Shown here piece after piece: positions 10,764 through 23,739 of a DNA stretch of 64,000 nucleotides (position 1 is its first letter; each line of letters starts with the position of its first letter). The translations under genes and the position numbers were made by a program. The notes under the pieces were generated by a model. The model did not search any database. It saw nothing but the letters and a program-made list of their open reading frames with translations, and had not been told where the DNA came from. The DNA comes from Albula goreensis (Eukaryota; Chordata; Actinopteri; Albuliformes; Albulidae). The stretch is taken from assembly GCA_022829145.1 (NCBI GenBank), contig CM040746.1:25108832-25172831 (forward strand). The letters are read 5' to 3'.

Positions 10764-13199
10764 CTCGTTAACTTCTCCTGTCCTGCGAAGGGTTGCCCCC
10801 ACATTCACAGTGTCATTTGGACTCCTCTTCAGTGTCTGATCAGACAGCAATGTGACGTCATTCAAAGAGCTAACGAACTTGAAGTCGCTGGTGCGTGAAC
10901 CCCCAGTTAAGTAAGTGTCATAATTGTAAGAACTGCGAAGGGTTCCAGTTCCGTCGACCTCCGCATAGTTCGGAGGTAAATATGCGCTCGGAATGGCGAC
11001 TGCGCTGTCAAACAGTAGTCTAGGTTTTCTTCTATGGCAAAACCTTAGGGTCACAATCAGAAGAATGAACGTGAAGAAAAATGTCGAGATGGAAACAAGC
11101 GCAATGATCAAATATGAGGTTAATTTGGAATTGTTCTTCTCAAAAGGCATATCTTTTAACTCTGGAACTTCTGCCAAGTTATCTGAAATAAGCAAATATA
11201 CAACGCAAGTTGTGGATAGAGAGGACTGTCCGTTATCTTTCACTGTAATAACAAGGTTTTGCTTCATAGTGTCAGAGTCAGAAATGTCCCGTTGCACCCT
11301 GATCTCTCCACTATGAAGACCAATAGTGAAAAGTCCCGATTCTGTCGATTTCATGATCTGATAGGAAAGCCAGGCGTTCTGTCCAGAGTCCGCATCCACA
11401 GCGATCACCTTAGAAACAAGTGAGCCCGCTTGAACAGATCTGGGGACCATCTCAGTCATGAAGGAGTTCCCTGATGGAGCAGGGTATAATATCTGTGGGG
11501 AGTTATCATTCTCATCTGTTATGAACACACTCACTGTCACGTTGCTGCTGAGTGGAGGAGAACCGTTGTCTCTGGCAACAACCTGGACTTTGAAGCTTCT
11601 GAACTGCTCATAATCAAATGATCTGACAGCATGGATCACCCCTGTGCCTGAATTAATGGATAAAAATGAGGACACCGGAACACCGAGAATTTCATTGGGT
11701 AACAGGGAATATAAAACCGTTCCATTTTGTCCCCAGTCTGGGTCTCTCGCTGTTATAGAAATAACAGAAGAGCCAGGTTTGTTATTTTCTGCCACAAAAG
11801 AGCTGTAGGACTGCTCAGTAAATACAGGTGGGTTGTCATTCACGTCTGAAACAGAGAGCCGCACAGTTTTTGAGGAAGAAAGTGGTGGAGAGCCTTCGTC
11901 GATAGCACTTACTGTAATGTTGTAATTACGCACTGCTTCACGGTCTAAATATCCTGTAGTGACGAGTGAGTAATAATTTTTGATGGAGGGAACTAACTTG
12001 AAAGGGACGTTTGGTTGAATGGAGCAGCGAACCTGTCGATTTGCTCCTGAATCTTTATCCTGAACATTAATGATGCCCACTTCTGTTCCAAGTACCACGT
12101 TCTCTGGAATGGGGTTGATAAGTGATTTCAAAAATATCTCAGGGGCGTTGTCATTCACATCTTTGATTTCGATAATAACTGATGAATAGGAGGCTAAACC
12201 TGACCCATCTTTAGCTTGAATTCGCATTTCATACATTGCCTCCTCTTCAAAATCAACGAGTCCTTTCAGCTTCATGTCTCCTGTTTTTTGATCAAGGGAA
12301 AATAATTTCTTCACTTCCTCCGGAACACGACCAAATTCATAGGTCACATCGCCACTAGCTCCCTCGTCTGCATCACTAGCGCTCACTGTAACGACTACAG
12401 AACCTAAAGGAGAATTTTCGGGCAGACTGACCTTATACATATCTTGGCTAAACACGGGGATATTATCATTGGCATCCAGGACAGTGACATGTAGAATTAC
12501 AGTGCCAGACATCTGCGGACTCCCTCCGTCAGCGGCTGTAAGTAATAATGTGACCTCTTGCTGTTCTTCGCGATCCAGCTCTTTGTCCAAAACTAATTCG
12601 CAATATTTTCCGCCGGCTGTGTTCGTTTGAACATCCAAAACAAAATGATCATTCTTTTGTAGTGTGTAGCTCTGAACCGCGTTCAGTCCAATGTCCGCAT
12701 CGTGGGCCTCGTCTAAGGGGAAACGAGCACCTTTTACTGCTGATTCGCTGATTTCCAATTTTATAAAATCATTTGCAAACTGTGGCGGGTTATCATTAAT
12801 ATCTTCAATATAAAGCGAAATACGGTGCAATTCTAAGGGATTCTCCAATACAAGCTCACATGTTAAAAAACATGTTGCCTTCTGTCCACAAAGCGCTTCT
12901 CTGTCAACCCGTTCAGACACAATCAAATTTCCATTATTCACATTAATGTCGCAGTAACATCGGCGGCTACCTTCAGCATCTACACGGGCTTTGCGGCCAG
13001 ATAGGCTTTTAACATCAACACCGAGATCCACCGCTATATTCCCAATGACATATCCACTTTTTCTCTCCTCCGGAATATTAAAGCTCTTTTCTCCAGACGT
13101 TAGTGACATGGCAAGCAGTGCAAACGCAGAAAAAAGCTCGAACAATGAAAAGGAAACATGTTTGTAATCCAAGCGAATGTTTTTTCCATTGCGATACAT
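10764..13199 (-). CDS. pcdhg: Protocadherin gamma-type variable exon V7
   Basis: There are 812 codons to the donor GAG|GTAAAG (GT at 10762-10763), phase 0. The open frame runs on to 13445, but that stretch contains the promoter's CGCT and TATA-like boxes, so the start chosen is the ATG at 13199 ([10 protein letters not shown]), just before a hydrophobic signal segment of about residues 14-36. The mature N-terminus is unusual: [13 protein letters not shown] instead of the [10 protein letters not shown] of its neighbours. Six EC repeats follow with intact DINDN, DANDN, DVNDN and DENDN linkers and the EC1 CX5C loop (CGQKATC). The membrane helix is about 694-717, then [20 protein letters not shown]. 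The tail ends ...RRTGEVNE, a different ending from the SKC(S/T)TL type of V4, V8 and psi-V9. The EC5-EC6 part is almost the same as in all neighbours; EC1-EC3 differ, as expected for recognition domains. Confidence 0.92.
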
Positions 13200-13353
13200 T
13201 TCTGTTAGCCAGATTTTTAAATATACATAGAATTGATTTTGATAAATTCCTAGTGTACAGCTATTCTCAGATAGAAGAAAATTACGCACACAACGTTTGC
13301 CAAACGTCCAAACGTTTGATTGAATATATGATGTTGCATCGATTGCTCTCACT

Positions 13354-13425
13354 TTGAATATTACACTTGTGGGCGGAGAGACACATCTAATGCACCCTAG
13401 CTGGTGAATAGCGACACTCAGAGTA
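13354..13425 (-). promoter_or_regulatory. V7 promoter: CGCT box, GC/CACCC box, TATA-like box
   Basis: Gene-strand order is TGTCGCTATTCACCAGCTAG (the conserved element), then CTCCGCCCAC, then AGTGTAATATTCAA. The centre of the CGCT box is about 52 bp from the AT box. The open reading frame of V7 runs back through this module, which is why the longest ORF overstates the protein. Confidence 0.85.
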
Positions 13426-13445
13426 CCCCTGACAAACTGCATCAA

Positions 13446-15649
13446 TAATATATTTTTTGGGGAGAGTAAAACGTCTTATTACCTTTAAATGACATAGTCA
13501 GAACCTGTACGGCTATGAGGTGTGCATCTTTTGGTCTGAACTATTGCTAATATTCTTATCTTGAGTAATTGAAATAAGACAGCTGCAGTAAAAGGGTGAT
13601 ATTGACAAACAAAATTTGAATCATACTATGAATCATATTAAGGAGAATATTTCTTCTTACCATCATAAGGAATTATTATGCTGATGTAGTAGCATATGAA
13701 GAATACAAAAGTCTGAATCCACTACCAAGAACTGTTTCATTTTATTATCTCTCAAAAAGTACTCATTTTTCAGTTTATCAGTTGATACTTCTGATTGAAG
13801 AATACATTTTAGCACAGATGTAATACTGTTCTCATGAAGTGGAGCTCAACTAACATTTCTATTTCAGTTTAGCTCCATTGTATTTTATTTGTACATTAAT
13901 TTTCACATATCATGTGGTGTCAACAAATAAACCGTTAATTTACCTGGATTATAAATATTTCAGTGCCACCAATAAAATCACACGTAACTCATAAAATCAA
14001 TTATAATCAATAGCTGATGCAAAAAAGTGAGTACAATTTATTCAGGGAGTGCCACTCATTTAAAAAGAAAATCCTCACAACTTCAACAATGTTCGTTGTT
14101 GATAGGCCACAGTTCAATTTCTGCCTTCAATTTCTCCTGGAGGCAGGAAACTTAAGCAGCTATTCAGGGCTAGGAAATCCTCTGGTGTCCCATCTATTAT
14201 AAATACATGCAAACCAACCTGGGCCAGACCAATCCACTCCACCAAATCTGAGGGCACCAATGAGATGCAGGCAAAAAAGCATTGCATGATTTCCACATGG
14301 TCTGTCAGAGACTGTGCATCTACAGTGGAGACTATGTAAGATGCTATTAGAGCTCTTGACTGACAATTAATTTCTTCTTTTCTTTTAGAAGCAGTGTTTC
14401 ATTAATCACTTCATAAACAATCGTGCAAGTAGTGTCTTTACAGGAAAAAAGACTCAATGGATTTTATGAAAAACACCTTTTCATTGGCCTCTTCCTAATT
14501 CTTTGCCACATTCAATTCATAACTTTTACCCATTCTGCATGTTCCCTTTTAAATTAATTAAATTCACAAAATACTTTTCACACAATTTTGCTTTCAGAAC
14601 AACTAAACATGTCTTCTAAGATCCATTAAAACAGTTGGCAACATATTGATAATATCTCCCAAAATGTTTCTCAGTTTTTAATACTTTCTTCTCAATACAT
14701 TTATAATAAAATCAGACTGCATATAAACAAGCACTGCAAATAAACTGACAAAAACCCTTTACTTTTAACCTGGATTACTCACCGAAAAGCCTCAAATAAA
14801 AGTGAAATTTTAGACCAGGACAACTACATTTCTATAGAATTTTTATGATAAAGTAAACTGACATGGTAAAGATATTTCTAAGAAGAGAGTATCCCACAGC
14901 CTATATGAAGCAAGCATACGAATTAGCACCAGGAAAAGCATTAAAAAAACCTCTTAAAATGGAAGAAATAAAAACAATAACAGAATATTATCATAATTTT
15001 TTAAAAAAAAACATCTATCATAAGTAATACTTAAGACAGGGACGCATGTGCTTGATCAAATAATTAATGATAATTTAAATTGCAAACAATGATTCATTTA
15101 GTTCTCAGTATTTTTTCATCTTAAAACAGAGTATTTTTTAGTCGAGACATGGCCTGCATTTTAGCATATGTTCTAAATTGAACCCACTGACAGGTCAAGA
15201 AAAGAGCTGAGTTGAAGAGCTGAAATAACATGAAAAGTACTATACATTATCTGTTGTTACTCAGGCTCATCACATTATGCACTACACTTGTTACATGAAA
15301 TGTCTCAACAACTGTGTGTTTTGGTTATTTTGATATATGGGGAAAACATGCTAAATTCTCATTGGAACATCCAACACTAATTCTGAAATCAGAAGTGGGT
15401 CCCACAAAACCTATTTGCTCATTTATCCACGTGCACAGAAAGTATGGGAACCACTACACTTATTATCAAAGCTATCTAAACTAGAAATTAGCTGCAATAG
15501 TTACACAAAGTGTATCTGCATTTGTGGTCCCCAAACCGACAAATACAGTTAATCGTTCTGGAAATGCCAGTGTTTAACAGTTAATCACGAGAATGTGCAT
15601 ATGTTTTCGTTAAGAAAGGTTGATTCAAAACAAATAAAAACAATTGTAC
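13446..15649. other. Inter-exon sequence between V6 and V7, no gene seen
   Basis: AT-rich and stop-rich. A stretch at about 14114-14366 is open on the minus strand in two frames but matches nothing I know and has no cadherin motifs. No transposon ends or exon relics were identified. Confidence 0.5.
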
Positions 15650-18055
15650 CAGAGTTGGTGATGTGGCTCCACTCACGGTGCCGTTTTTCTCCTCCATGGA
15701 TTCATTTGTTGTGCTTCGCAGCGTCTGATCATGGGGCATAGTGCCGTCTGTGTACGACCTAGCAAACTTGAAGTCGCTGGTGCGCGACCCTGTTGTTAAA
15801 TATGTATCATAATTGTAAGAACTGCGAAGAGTTCCAGTTCCGTCAACTTCCGCGTAGTTGGGAGGCAAATATGAACTGGGAATGGTTACTGCGCCGTCAA
15901 AAAGTAGTCTGGGCTTTCTTCTGCACATCTTCAGAGTCAAAATAAGAATAATGAACGTCAGGAAGAAGGTGGAAACCGAGACAAGTGCGATGATCAAATA
16001 AGAAGTTATTTTTTTGGAATTGTTCTCTTTAAAAGACATATCTTTTAATTCTGGAACATCTGCCAAGTTTTCTGAAATCAATAAATAAACTGAACAAGAT
16101 GAAGAGAGAGAGGGCTGTCCATTATCTTTTACTGATATTTCAAGATTATGTTTCGTTGTAGATTCTGATATATCCCGCTGCACCCTGATCTCTCCACTGT
16201 GCAGACCAATAGTGAAAAGTCCCGGATCAGTAGATTTTACAATCTGATAGGAAAGCCATGCGTTCTGTCCAGAGTCTGCATCTACAGCGATCATCTTAGA
16301 AACCAGTGACCCCGCGTGAACAGATTTGGGAACCACCTCAGTCATGAAGGAGTTCCCTGATGGAGCAGGGTATAATATTTGTGGGGAGTTATCATTCTCA
16401 TCTGTTATGAACACACTCACTGTCACGTTGCTGCTGAGTGGAGGAGAACCGTTGTCTCTGGCAATAACCTGGACTTTGAAGCTTCTGAACTGTTCATAAT
16501 CAAATGATCTGACAGCATGGATTACACCAGTGTCTCCATTAATGGATAAAAATGAAGACACGGGAACACCGCTAACCTCACTGGGTAACAGAGAATATAA
16601 AACCGTTCCATTCTGTCCCCAGTCTGGGTCTCTCGCTTTTACAGAAATAACGGAAGCGCCGGGTTTATTATTTTCACTTATGTAGACGTTATATGACTGC
16701 TCCTCAAAAACAGGAGAGTTATCATTAACATCTGATAGAAACAAGTGAAGCGTTTTTGAAGTGGAAAAAGGCGGGGAACCCTCATCAGTTGCAATAACAG
16801 TAATATTGTAATCAGACACTATTTCGCGATCTAACTCTCCTGTAGTTACCAGTGAGTAATAATTTTTGAGTGAGGGGACTAACATAAAAGGAATATTTTG
16901 CTGAATGGAGCAGCGGACTTGACGATTTTCCCCGAAGTCTTTGTCCTGAACATTAATTATGCCCACCTCTGTGCCAGGTAAAATGTCCTCAAGGATTGGG
17001 TTTTTAAGAGACTTCAGATATACCACGGGGGCGTTGTCATTCTCATCAGAAATTTCTATAATGACTTTGGTATGAGAAGCAAGTCCAGGCCCGTCCTTGC
17101 CTTCTATGCGCATTTCATAAATAGACTGTTCTTCGAAATCTATTGTTCCTGTAACCTGAATTTCTCCAGTTTTGTGGTCAATAGAAAACGCTTTTTTAGT
17201 TTTGTCAGATACACGACTAAAATCATAAGTTACCTCGCCATTGGCTCCCTCGTCTGCATCAGTGGCGCTGACTGTAAACACTGAAGTACCTACCCGCGAA
17301 TTTTCAGGCAGGCTGACTTTATAGACTGCCTGGCTGAAAACTGGGATATTGTCGTTAGCATCCAGCACCGTGATGTGTATAACTACTGTGCCAGATCTCT
17401 GTGGAGCCCCTCCGTCAGTCGCAGTAAGCAATAATGTTACCTCATGCTGCTCTTCACGATCCAACTCTTTTTCTAAAACTAATTCGCCATATTTTCCCCC
17501 ATCTGCATTCAAACGGACGGCTAAATTAAAATGATTATTTCTTTGTAAAGTGTAACTCTGTACCGCGTTCTTTTCTATATCCGCATCGTGGGCCTCATCT
17601 AATGCGAAGCGAGCTCCTTTCAATGCAGACTCTCTAATTTCTAGTTTGACGAATTCCTTGGAAAATATGGGCGAGTTATCATTAATGTCCTGAATTTGAA
17701 GTATTATACGATGCAACTCCAAAGGGTCCTCCAGCACAAGCTCATATTTCAGAGTACAGGCAACCTTATCACCACACAACTCTTCTCTGTCAATCCTTTC
17801 AGAAACAATAAAATCGCCAGTATTTATATTAATGTCACAATAACGGATGTTGCTGCCTTCGATGTCTAAACGGGGTTTGCGAGCAAAGAGACTTTTAATA
17901 TCCAAACCTAGATCTTTCGCTATATTTCCTATGACAGTTCCGCGTCTCATCTCCTCCAGAACAGAATAGCTCACATCTCCATAGCAAGGCATCACGAAAA
18001 TAAAGAAAACCAAACAGCTCCTCGGACTGCATAAAATCGATCCTTTGATACCCAT
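15650..18055 (-). CDS. pcdhg: Protocadherin gamma-type variable exon V6
   Basis: There are 802 codons from ATG 18055 to the donor CTG|GTACAA (GT at 15648-15649), phase 0. Residues 1-26 form the signal peptide (MGIKGS..., ending CYG before DVSYSVLEE). Six EC repeats carry DINDN, DANDN, DENDN, DVNDN and DENDN linkers; the EC3/EC4 linker is DENDNAP here rather than the DVNDN of most copies. The EC1 loop is CGDKVAC. The membrane helix is followed by a slightly shorter basic anchor, [12 protein letters not shown], and a tail ending ATSPTL. The start is the first ATG after the promoter and there is no competing frame. The 281-nt block at 16317-16597 is identical to V8 although V7 lies between them. 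A Tc1/mariner-type transposon lies just upstream of its promoter. Confidence 0.93.
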
Positions 18056-18202
18056 CTTCCGACAAAACTACAGTTAATTAGAAATGTTATCCAAATGTTA
18101 TCCAAAAACTCCGTTCAGAGAAAAAAATATGACACAAAGTATAGATGTACAATCTGCGTAGTGCAATGGTTTTGTATAATGGAGCAGCGCTTCTCCTGGC
18201 TC

Positions 18203-18274
18203 TGAATATTACAGTCGTGGGTGGAGAGGTAATTCTAACGTCGCTTAGCTGGTGAATAGCGACACTGTGAGTAC
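18203..18274 (-). promoter_or_regulatory. V6 promoter: CGCT box, CACCC box, TATA-like box
   Basis: Gene-strand order is GTGTCGCTATTCACCAGCTA, then CTCCACCCAC, then CTGTAATATTCAGA (18203-18213). CGCT to AT-box spacing is about 50 bp. Together with V4, V5 and V7 it gives the clearest consensus for the module. Confidence 0.87.
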
Positions 18275-18524
18275 TTTTCAAAAACTGCAAATGGAAACAG
18301 GCACTACATTGATTAAAATTAAAGAGTCGGATATGATATCACATAAAATGTATGTTTTGTAAAATGTTTGCCAAAAGGTGGCTAAAGAAATGACATACGA
18401 GGTAGAACATACGAATGAAGTACTTATCATGTTGAGTACTTTATTTTGGCCTAGCTCTATAGCAGAGAAATTTCATATGTTAAAAAAAAAACTGTCTTTA
18501 AATGTCGGTGTAATGCACCTCTTA

Positions 18525-20070
18525 CAGTTTTTTTTTCAATTGCTAACACACTAAAATGACACATCAAGCACAAATATTGAAACTGATACTCAAGGAGCAA
18601 AACCTCAGCCCAGACCTGCATAACTATAAGCATATTCTCAGCATCACACTTTTTGCAAAACACTACACACAGTGTTTTGCAAAACACTAAACACACTTCT
18701 TTACATCAGACACAGAAATCTAACACAATGTCACTTCTTTGCCATTTCAAGGCACTGCCTTTCAAAATACCAATCTATGAACCAATTAATCAAACACGGC
18801 CGTCAAGTGGACAGACACTCGGGTGCTTAATTGTGAACTCACCAATCAGGTGTAAGCACTATAAAAAGGCAATAGATTAATTTACCTGTCTTCAACAAAA
18901 ATGTAAAACAATGTTGCATTAAGAGGAGGAGGAAGAGGGAGAGTGAGGATGAGAGTGTCAATCTGCAGAGGAAGAGGGGTAGGGAGAGGAAGAGGTAGAC
19001 CTGGAGGAGGATGTGGACAAAGAAGACGAGGACCAAATTTATCAGATGAGATTCGAGCAACATTGGTTGACCATGTTGTAAACCATGGGTGACATTGAGA
19101 GAGGCTGGAAAGACAGTATAGCCCAACATCAGCAGATGCTTTGTTGCAACAGTAATTTGGACATTTCAACAAGAGCACAGGTGAAAGACAACTTGTCTCT
19201 ACTGTTTCCAGTAAAATCAGTACAATGTAGCCAACTATATGCACCACATCAGTAAGTTTTGGTACTCATTCACTACATTCACTGCTTGAAACAATGCCTT
19301 GTATGCTGTCCTATGACATTTTACATGTATTTTGATTGGTCTACATAGCACTGAGGGTTGAGAATGTCAAGGGACCCCATCTTCTCAGAGGAACAAGAGA
19401 GAGCTATGGTAAACATGGTTTTGCCCAATAAAGCAATATTCAATAATGCCCATCAGGTCTCTCTGTCAACACTGGGATGAATCCTTAAAAAAAAAAACAT
19501 CACATACAGATGAAACAACTCTACTGAGTGCCATTTGAAAGAAATTCTGAGACAGTTAAAGACCTGTATGAATATGTGGAGATAAGAAATGTCCACTTCA
19601 GTATTGTGCACTGCACACAGAATCTTTTTACATGTAAATGCATAGTAGGCCTATAATGAACTACACAATGTTGTCTTCTTTCAGAAAGTTTTGCAAATGG
19701 ATGCTGATGCAATCCTGCATGAATTTATCTTCATAGATGAGGCTGGGTTTCATGTACTTTAATAATATCTCTGAAAAAACCAAACCCAGACTATATCATT
19801 AGAAAAGTAGAAGTGTTACATGTCTTAGATTGAGCAAAGCAGTGTGTAACTGGTTCAAACAGTATCAGATTGCATGAAACATGTGTGCCATATGTTGACA
19901 AAATCGGGTTTTTATAAATTATTGTATAGTTTTGAATTAAGTGTTTCATTTTGCAAAAGATCTGAAGTTCTCTGCTACTTGTGCGTGTGATTGTATGAAT
20001 TGTGTGTAATATTTTGACTAAATGAGCCATTTTCAAAATTGTGCTTAAGCAGTTGAAAAAAAAAAAACTT
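18525..20070 (+). mobile_element. Decayed Tc1/mariner (IS630-like) DNA transposon
   Basis: About 1.55 kb, bounded by TA dinucleotides (18523-18524 and 20071-20072) as expected for TA target duplication. The ends are inverted: the left end reads CAGTTTTTTTTTCAATTGCT and the reverse complement of the right end reads AAGTTTTTTTTTTTTCAACT, both continuing with similar sequence (CTAACAC against CTTAAGCAC). The interior carries transposase remnants on the plus strand. It sits between V5 and V6, against the direction of the protocadherin genes. Confidence 0.8.
18900..19765 (+). pseudogene. Transposase remnant of the IS630/Tc1 type
   Basis: The N-terminal part at 18950-19091 reads as an Arg/Gly-rich stretch, then NLSDEIRATLVDHVVNHG and a stop. 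This is the basic leader and start of the helix-turn-helix region known in fish members of this transposase family. The catalytic region remains at about 19689-19751 as QMDADAILHEFIFIDEAGF, where FIDEAGF holds the second acidic residue of the DDE triad. Several stops and frame changes lie between, and nothing recognisable follows, so it cannot code for an active enzyme. Confidence 0.75.
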
Positions 20071-20072
20071 TA

Positions 20073-21123
20073 ACCCCTTCAGCCTGACATCAGTGGCTGT
20101 TAGTAGGCTAAGCGATACTTTTAGTAATGTGTTATAAAGTATACAGTGAAAATAAATGTAAAATATACTTTTTGTCAGTTCAACTAATTGTATTGTTCAA
20201 AATATCAGATCTGAATGCTAGTTATGAATAAACACATACTGCACTAAAGACATTAATTTGCAAAGTAAGTTAACTGGCATAAATACAAAATGTATAAAAA
20301 CCAGGGTAAAACAAGGACATTTAGGGTTTTAGTTTCTCAAAACATTAAGGAGATATCTAAAAAGTGAAGACAAAGTGACTATGCATTCTTGTGATGTATG
20401 CACAGTAACAGCCAACATTACAATCACTATATTACATTTCAGTACTGTACATGGCATAATGATCAAAGTTTCATAAAAAGATGAGCAACTGCTATAACAA
20501 AAAGGTGTGCTGACTGAATTAGGGGAAATGTAACGCATATACTCAAGTTTAAATAGTGCTTCAAAAGGGTGTTTGAATGAGTATGTCTTTACTGCCTGAG
20601 TCAAGTGTCACCTGTTAAAAACAGAAGCATTGTCTCAGCTTGTACAAGCAGCAAAACATTGAGAAAAGTAACCCATTTGCATTGAACAGTACCATTACAA
20701 GATGAGAAACGAATCTGGGGATAAAGAATCTGCAAAATCATCCTAAACTCAGCAATTAAATATATTATATAATCTCTCAATAGATGCATACTGCTAAAAC
20801 AGCCAAGCAACAGTTATGCAGAATGATGAAAAAGTAAAGTGTGCAAAATCAGATAAAAGCAATGCTCAAACCAAAAACAAATTACAAGGATAATACTATA
20901 TATTCAAACGTCTGCAAAATATTTAGAAGAGCTAGGCCTATTATGTTGCAGCATCAGCCCTCATGTGCAAACTTAACCTAAATGTGAATTTTGCTACTGC
21001 TTAAGAACACGACAAAAAGGCATCCCAAAAGTAAACCCTTAATACTACACATGTACTATATAAGACCCGATTCAATTAACAAAACAATATTATGGTAAAT
21101 TAAAAAGCACATATCATGTTTAC
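20073..21123. other. Inter-exon sequence between the transposon and V5, no gene seen
   Basis: AT-rich, with no exon relic or RNA signal seen. Intronic on the transcribed strand. Confidence 0.5.
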
Positions 21124-23532
21124 CAGAGTTTCGCACTTGGACCCGTTTTCAATGATATCCGTCTCTTCACTATTTCTATTTTGCAGTCTGTTCAGAGTCT
21201 GATCAGCAGCAATTGTGACGTCATTATAAGACCTGACGAACTTGAAGTCGCTGGTGCGCGAGCCAGTTGTTAGATAAGTGTCATAATTGTAAGAACTGCG
21301 GAGAGTTCCAGCTCCCTCCACCTCTGCATAGTTTGGAGGGAAATATGTCCCGGGAACGGCCACTGCGCTGTCAAATAACAGTCTGGGCTTTCTTCTATGG
21401 CAAAGCTTCACGACCACGATCAGAATAATAAAACTCAGGAAAAAGCTAGAAACTGACACCAAAGCGATGATCAAGTATGTAGTTAATTTGGATTTGTTCT
21501 CCTCATAAGACCTTTCTTTCAACTCCGGTATTTCTGCCAAGTTATCCGAGATGAGCAAATGCATTGTACATGTTGTTGAGAGAGACGGCTGTCCATTGTC
21601 TTTGACTGAGATTACAAGGTTTTGCTTCATGCTGTCAGATTCAGAAATGTCCCGCTGCACCCTGATCCCCCCACTGTGCAGACCAATAGTGAAAAGTCCC
21701 GGATCCGTAGATTTCAAGATAGAATAGGAAAGCCACGCATTCTGTCCAGAGTCCGCATCCACAGCAATCACCTTTGAAACAAGTGACCCCACATGGACAG
21801 ATTTGGGAACCACTTCAGTCATGAAGGAGTTCCCTGATGAAGCCGGGTATAATATTTGTGGGGAGTTATCATTCTCATCTGTTATGAAAACACTCACTGT
21901 CACATTGCTGCTGAGTGGAGGAGAACCGTTGTCTCTGGCAACAACCTGGACTTTGAAGCTTCTGAATTGCTCATAATCAAATGATCTGACAGAATGGATC
22001 ACCCCTGTGTCTCCGTTAATTGATAATAATGAGGACACCAGAATACTGTTAACTTTACTGGAGAACAGAGAATAGAAAACTGTGCCATTCTGACCCCGGT
22101 CAGGATCTGTCGCTCTTACAGAAAGAACAGAAGAGCCCGGTTTGTTATTTTCGGTCACATAAGTGCTGTAGGACTGCTCAATAAATATGGGTGAGTTGTC
22201 ATTCACGTCTGAAACAGAAAGCTGCACAGTTTTTGAGGAAGAAAGTGATGGAGAGCCCTCATCGATAGCAATTATCGTAACGTTGTAATTAGACACTGCT
22301 TCACGGTCTAACTCTCCTGTAGTGACGAGTGAATAGTAATTTTTGATGGAGGGAACTAACTTGAAAGGGACGTTTGGTTGAATGGAGCAGCGAACCTGTC
22401 GATTTGCTCCAGAATCATTATCTTGAACATTAATGATGCCCACTTCTGTTCCAAGTACCACGTTCTCTGGAATGGGGTTGTTAAGAGATTTCAAAAATAT
22501 CTCAGGGGCGTTGTCATTCACGTCAGTAATTTCTATTTTAACAGAGGAATAAGAAGACAATCCTGCCCCGTCTTTTGCTTGAATTCGCATTTCATAGTTA
22601 GACTCCTCTTCGAAATTGATTTCTCCATTTACTTTAATTTGTCCTGTTTTTCGATCAAGGGAAAATAATTTCTTCACTTCATCCGGAACATGAACAAATT
22701 CATAAGCCACTTCGCCATTCGCTCCTTCATCTGCATCAATGGCATTGACTGTTACCACAACAGTGCCTACGTGAGAATTTTCAGGTAGACTTACTTCATA
22801 GACTGCCTGGCTAAACACAGGGATATTATCGTTAGCATCCAGCACAATGATATGTATGACTACAGTGCCAGATTTCTGTGGAGTCCCTCTGTCAGTCGCA
22901 GTAAGTAATAATGAAACCTCGTGGAGTTCCTCGCGATCTAGTTCCTTTTCTAATACCAACTCAGCTTTTTTTCCACCAACTTCATTCGTTTGTACTGCTA
23001 ATATAAAATTCGTATTCCTTTGCAGTGTGTAGCTTTGAACAGCATTCTGTCCGACATCTGCATCATGGGCCTCATCTAAGGGGAAGCGAGCGCCTTTATC
23101 TGCAGATTCTCGGATTTCCAGTTTAATAATATCATTGGAAAACTGCGGCGAGTTATCATTAATATCATTAATATGAAGTGCTATCCGATGTAATTCCAAT
23201 GGATTTTCTAACACAAGCTCACATTTCAAAATGCATGAAACCTTCTGCCCACAAAGAGCTTCTCTGTCAATCCGTTCAGACACAATCAAATTTCCAGAAT
23301 TCAGATTAATGTCGTAATAACATCGACGGCTACTTTCATTATCTATACGGGCTTTCCGAGATGATAGGCTTTTAACATCAATAAGCAGATCCTTTGCTAT
23401 GTTTCCAATGATGGATCCATGTCTCATCTCTTCCGGAATAGAATAGCTCACATCTCCAAAGGAAGGCAGGGCGAAAAGAAAGAAAACCAAACAGCAGACG
23501 ATGCTTTTCACGGAGAATCCACTGGAGTACAT
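21124..23532 (-). CDS. pcdhg: Protocadherin gamma-type variable exon V5
   Basis: There are 803 codons from ATG 23532 ([10 protein letters not shown]) to the donor CTG|GTAAAC (GT at 21122-21123), phase 0. An in-frame ATG at 23589 would add 19 residues ahead of the signal peptide; the inner one is preferred because it directly precedes the hydrophobic segment (about residues 8-26). EC linkers DINDN, DANDN, DVNDN (twice) and DENDN are present, as is the EC1 loop CGQKVSC. EC5 has changes not shared by its neighbours ([10 protein letters not shown] where others have [10 protein letters not shown], and [11 protein letters not shown]). The membrane anchor is [18 protein letters not shown] and the tail ends SKCETL. 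The cytoplasmic block about 21234-21354 is identical to the same region of V3. Confidence 0.92.
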
Positions 23533-23660
23533 CCTCGTGTCTACGCAAATATAATTCACACAGCTTAAAATTCCTGATAACTGTTCCATCTAGGAAAAAG
23601 TAGATCAATAGTCCGAATGGTATGAAATTTCCGTGTTGCAGCATCTAATAGCCCTGCTTT

Positions 23661-23729
23661 TAATTTTACAGTTGTGGGTGGAGGGATTCGTCTAATGGTC
23701 CTTAGCTGGTGAATAGCGACACTTTGAGC
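23661..23729 (-). promoter_or_regulatory. V5 promoter: CGCT box, CACCC box, TATA-like box
   Basis: Gene-strand order is AGTGTCGCTATTCACCAGCT, then CTCCACCCAC, then CTGTAAAATTAA (23661-23670). The AT box is slightly changed from the TGTAATATTC of the neighbours, but its spacing from the CGCT box is unchanged at about 51 bp. Confidence 0.85.
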
Positions 23730-23739
23730 TTTTTTTTAG

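Noticed and set aside
13200..13445. N-terminal extension of V7, and similar frames over the V4, V5 and V6 promoters with a shared SVAIHQL...PPT peptide
   Set aside because: The shared peptide is a by-product of the conserved promoter DNA (CGCT box, CACCC box, AT box) being open in the same frame. Transcription should start inside it.
14114..14366. Minus-strand frames with a protein-like look between V6 and V7
   Set aside because: No recognisable family, two competing frames and no start or splice context.
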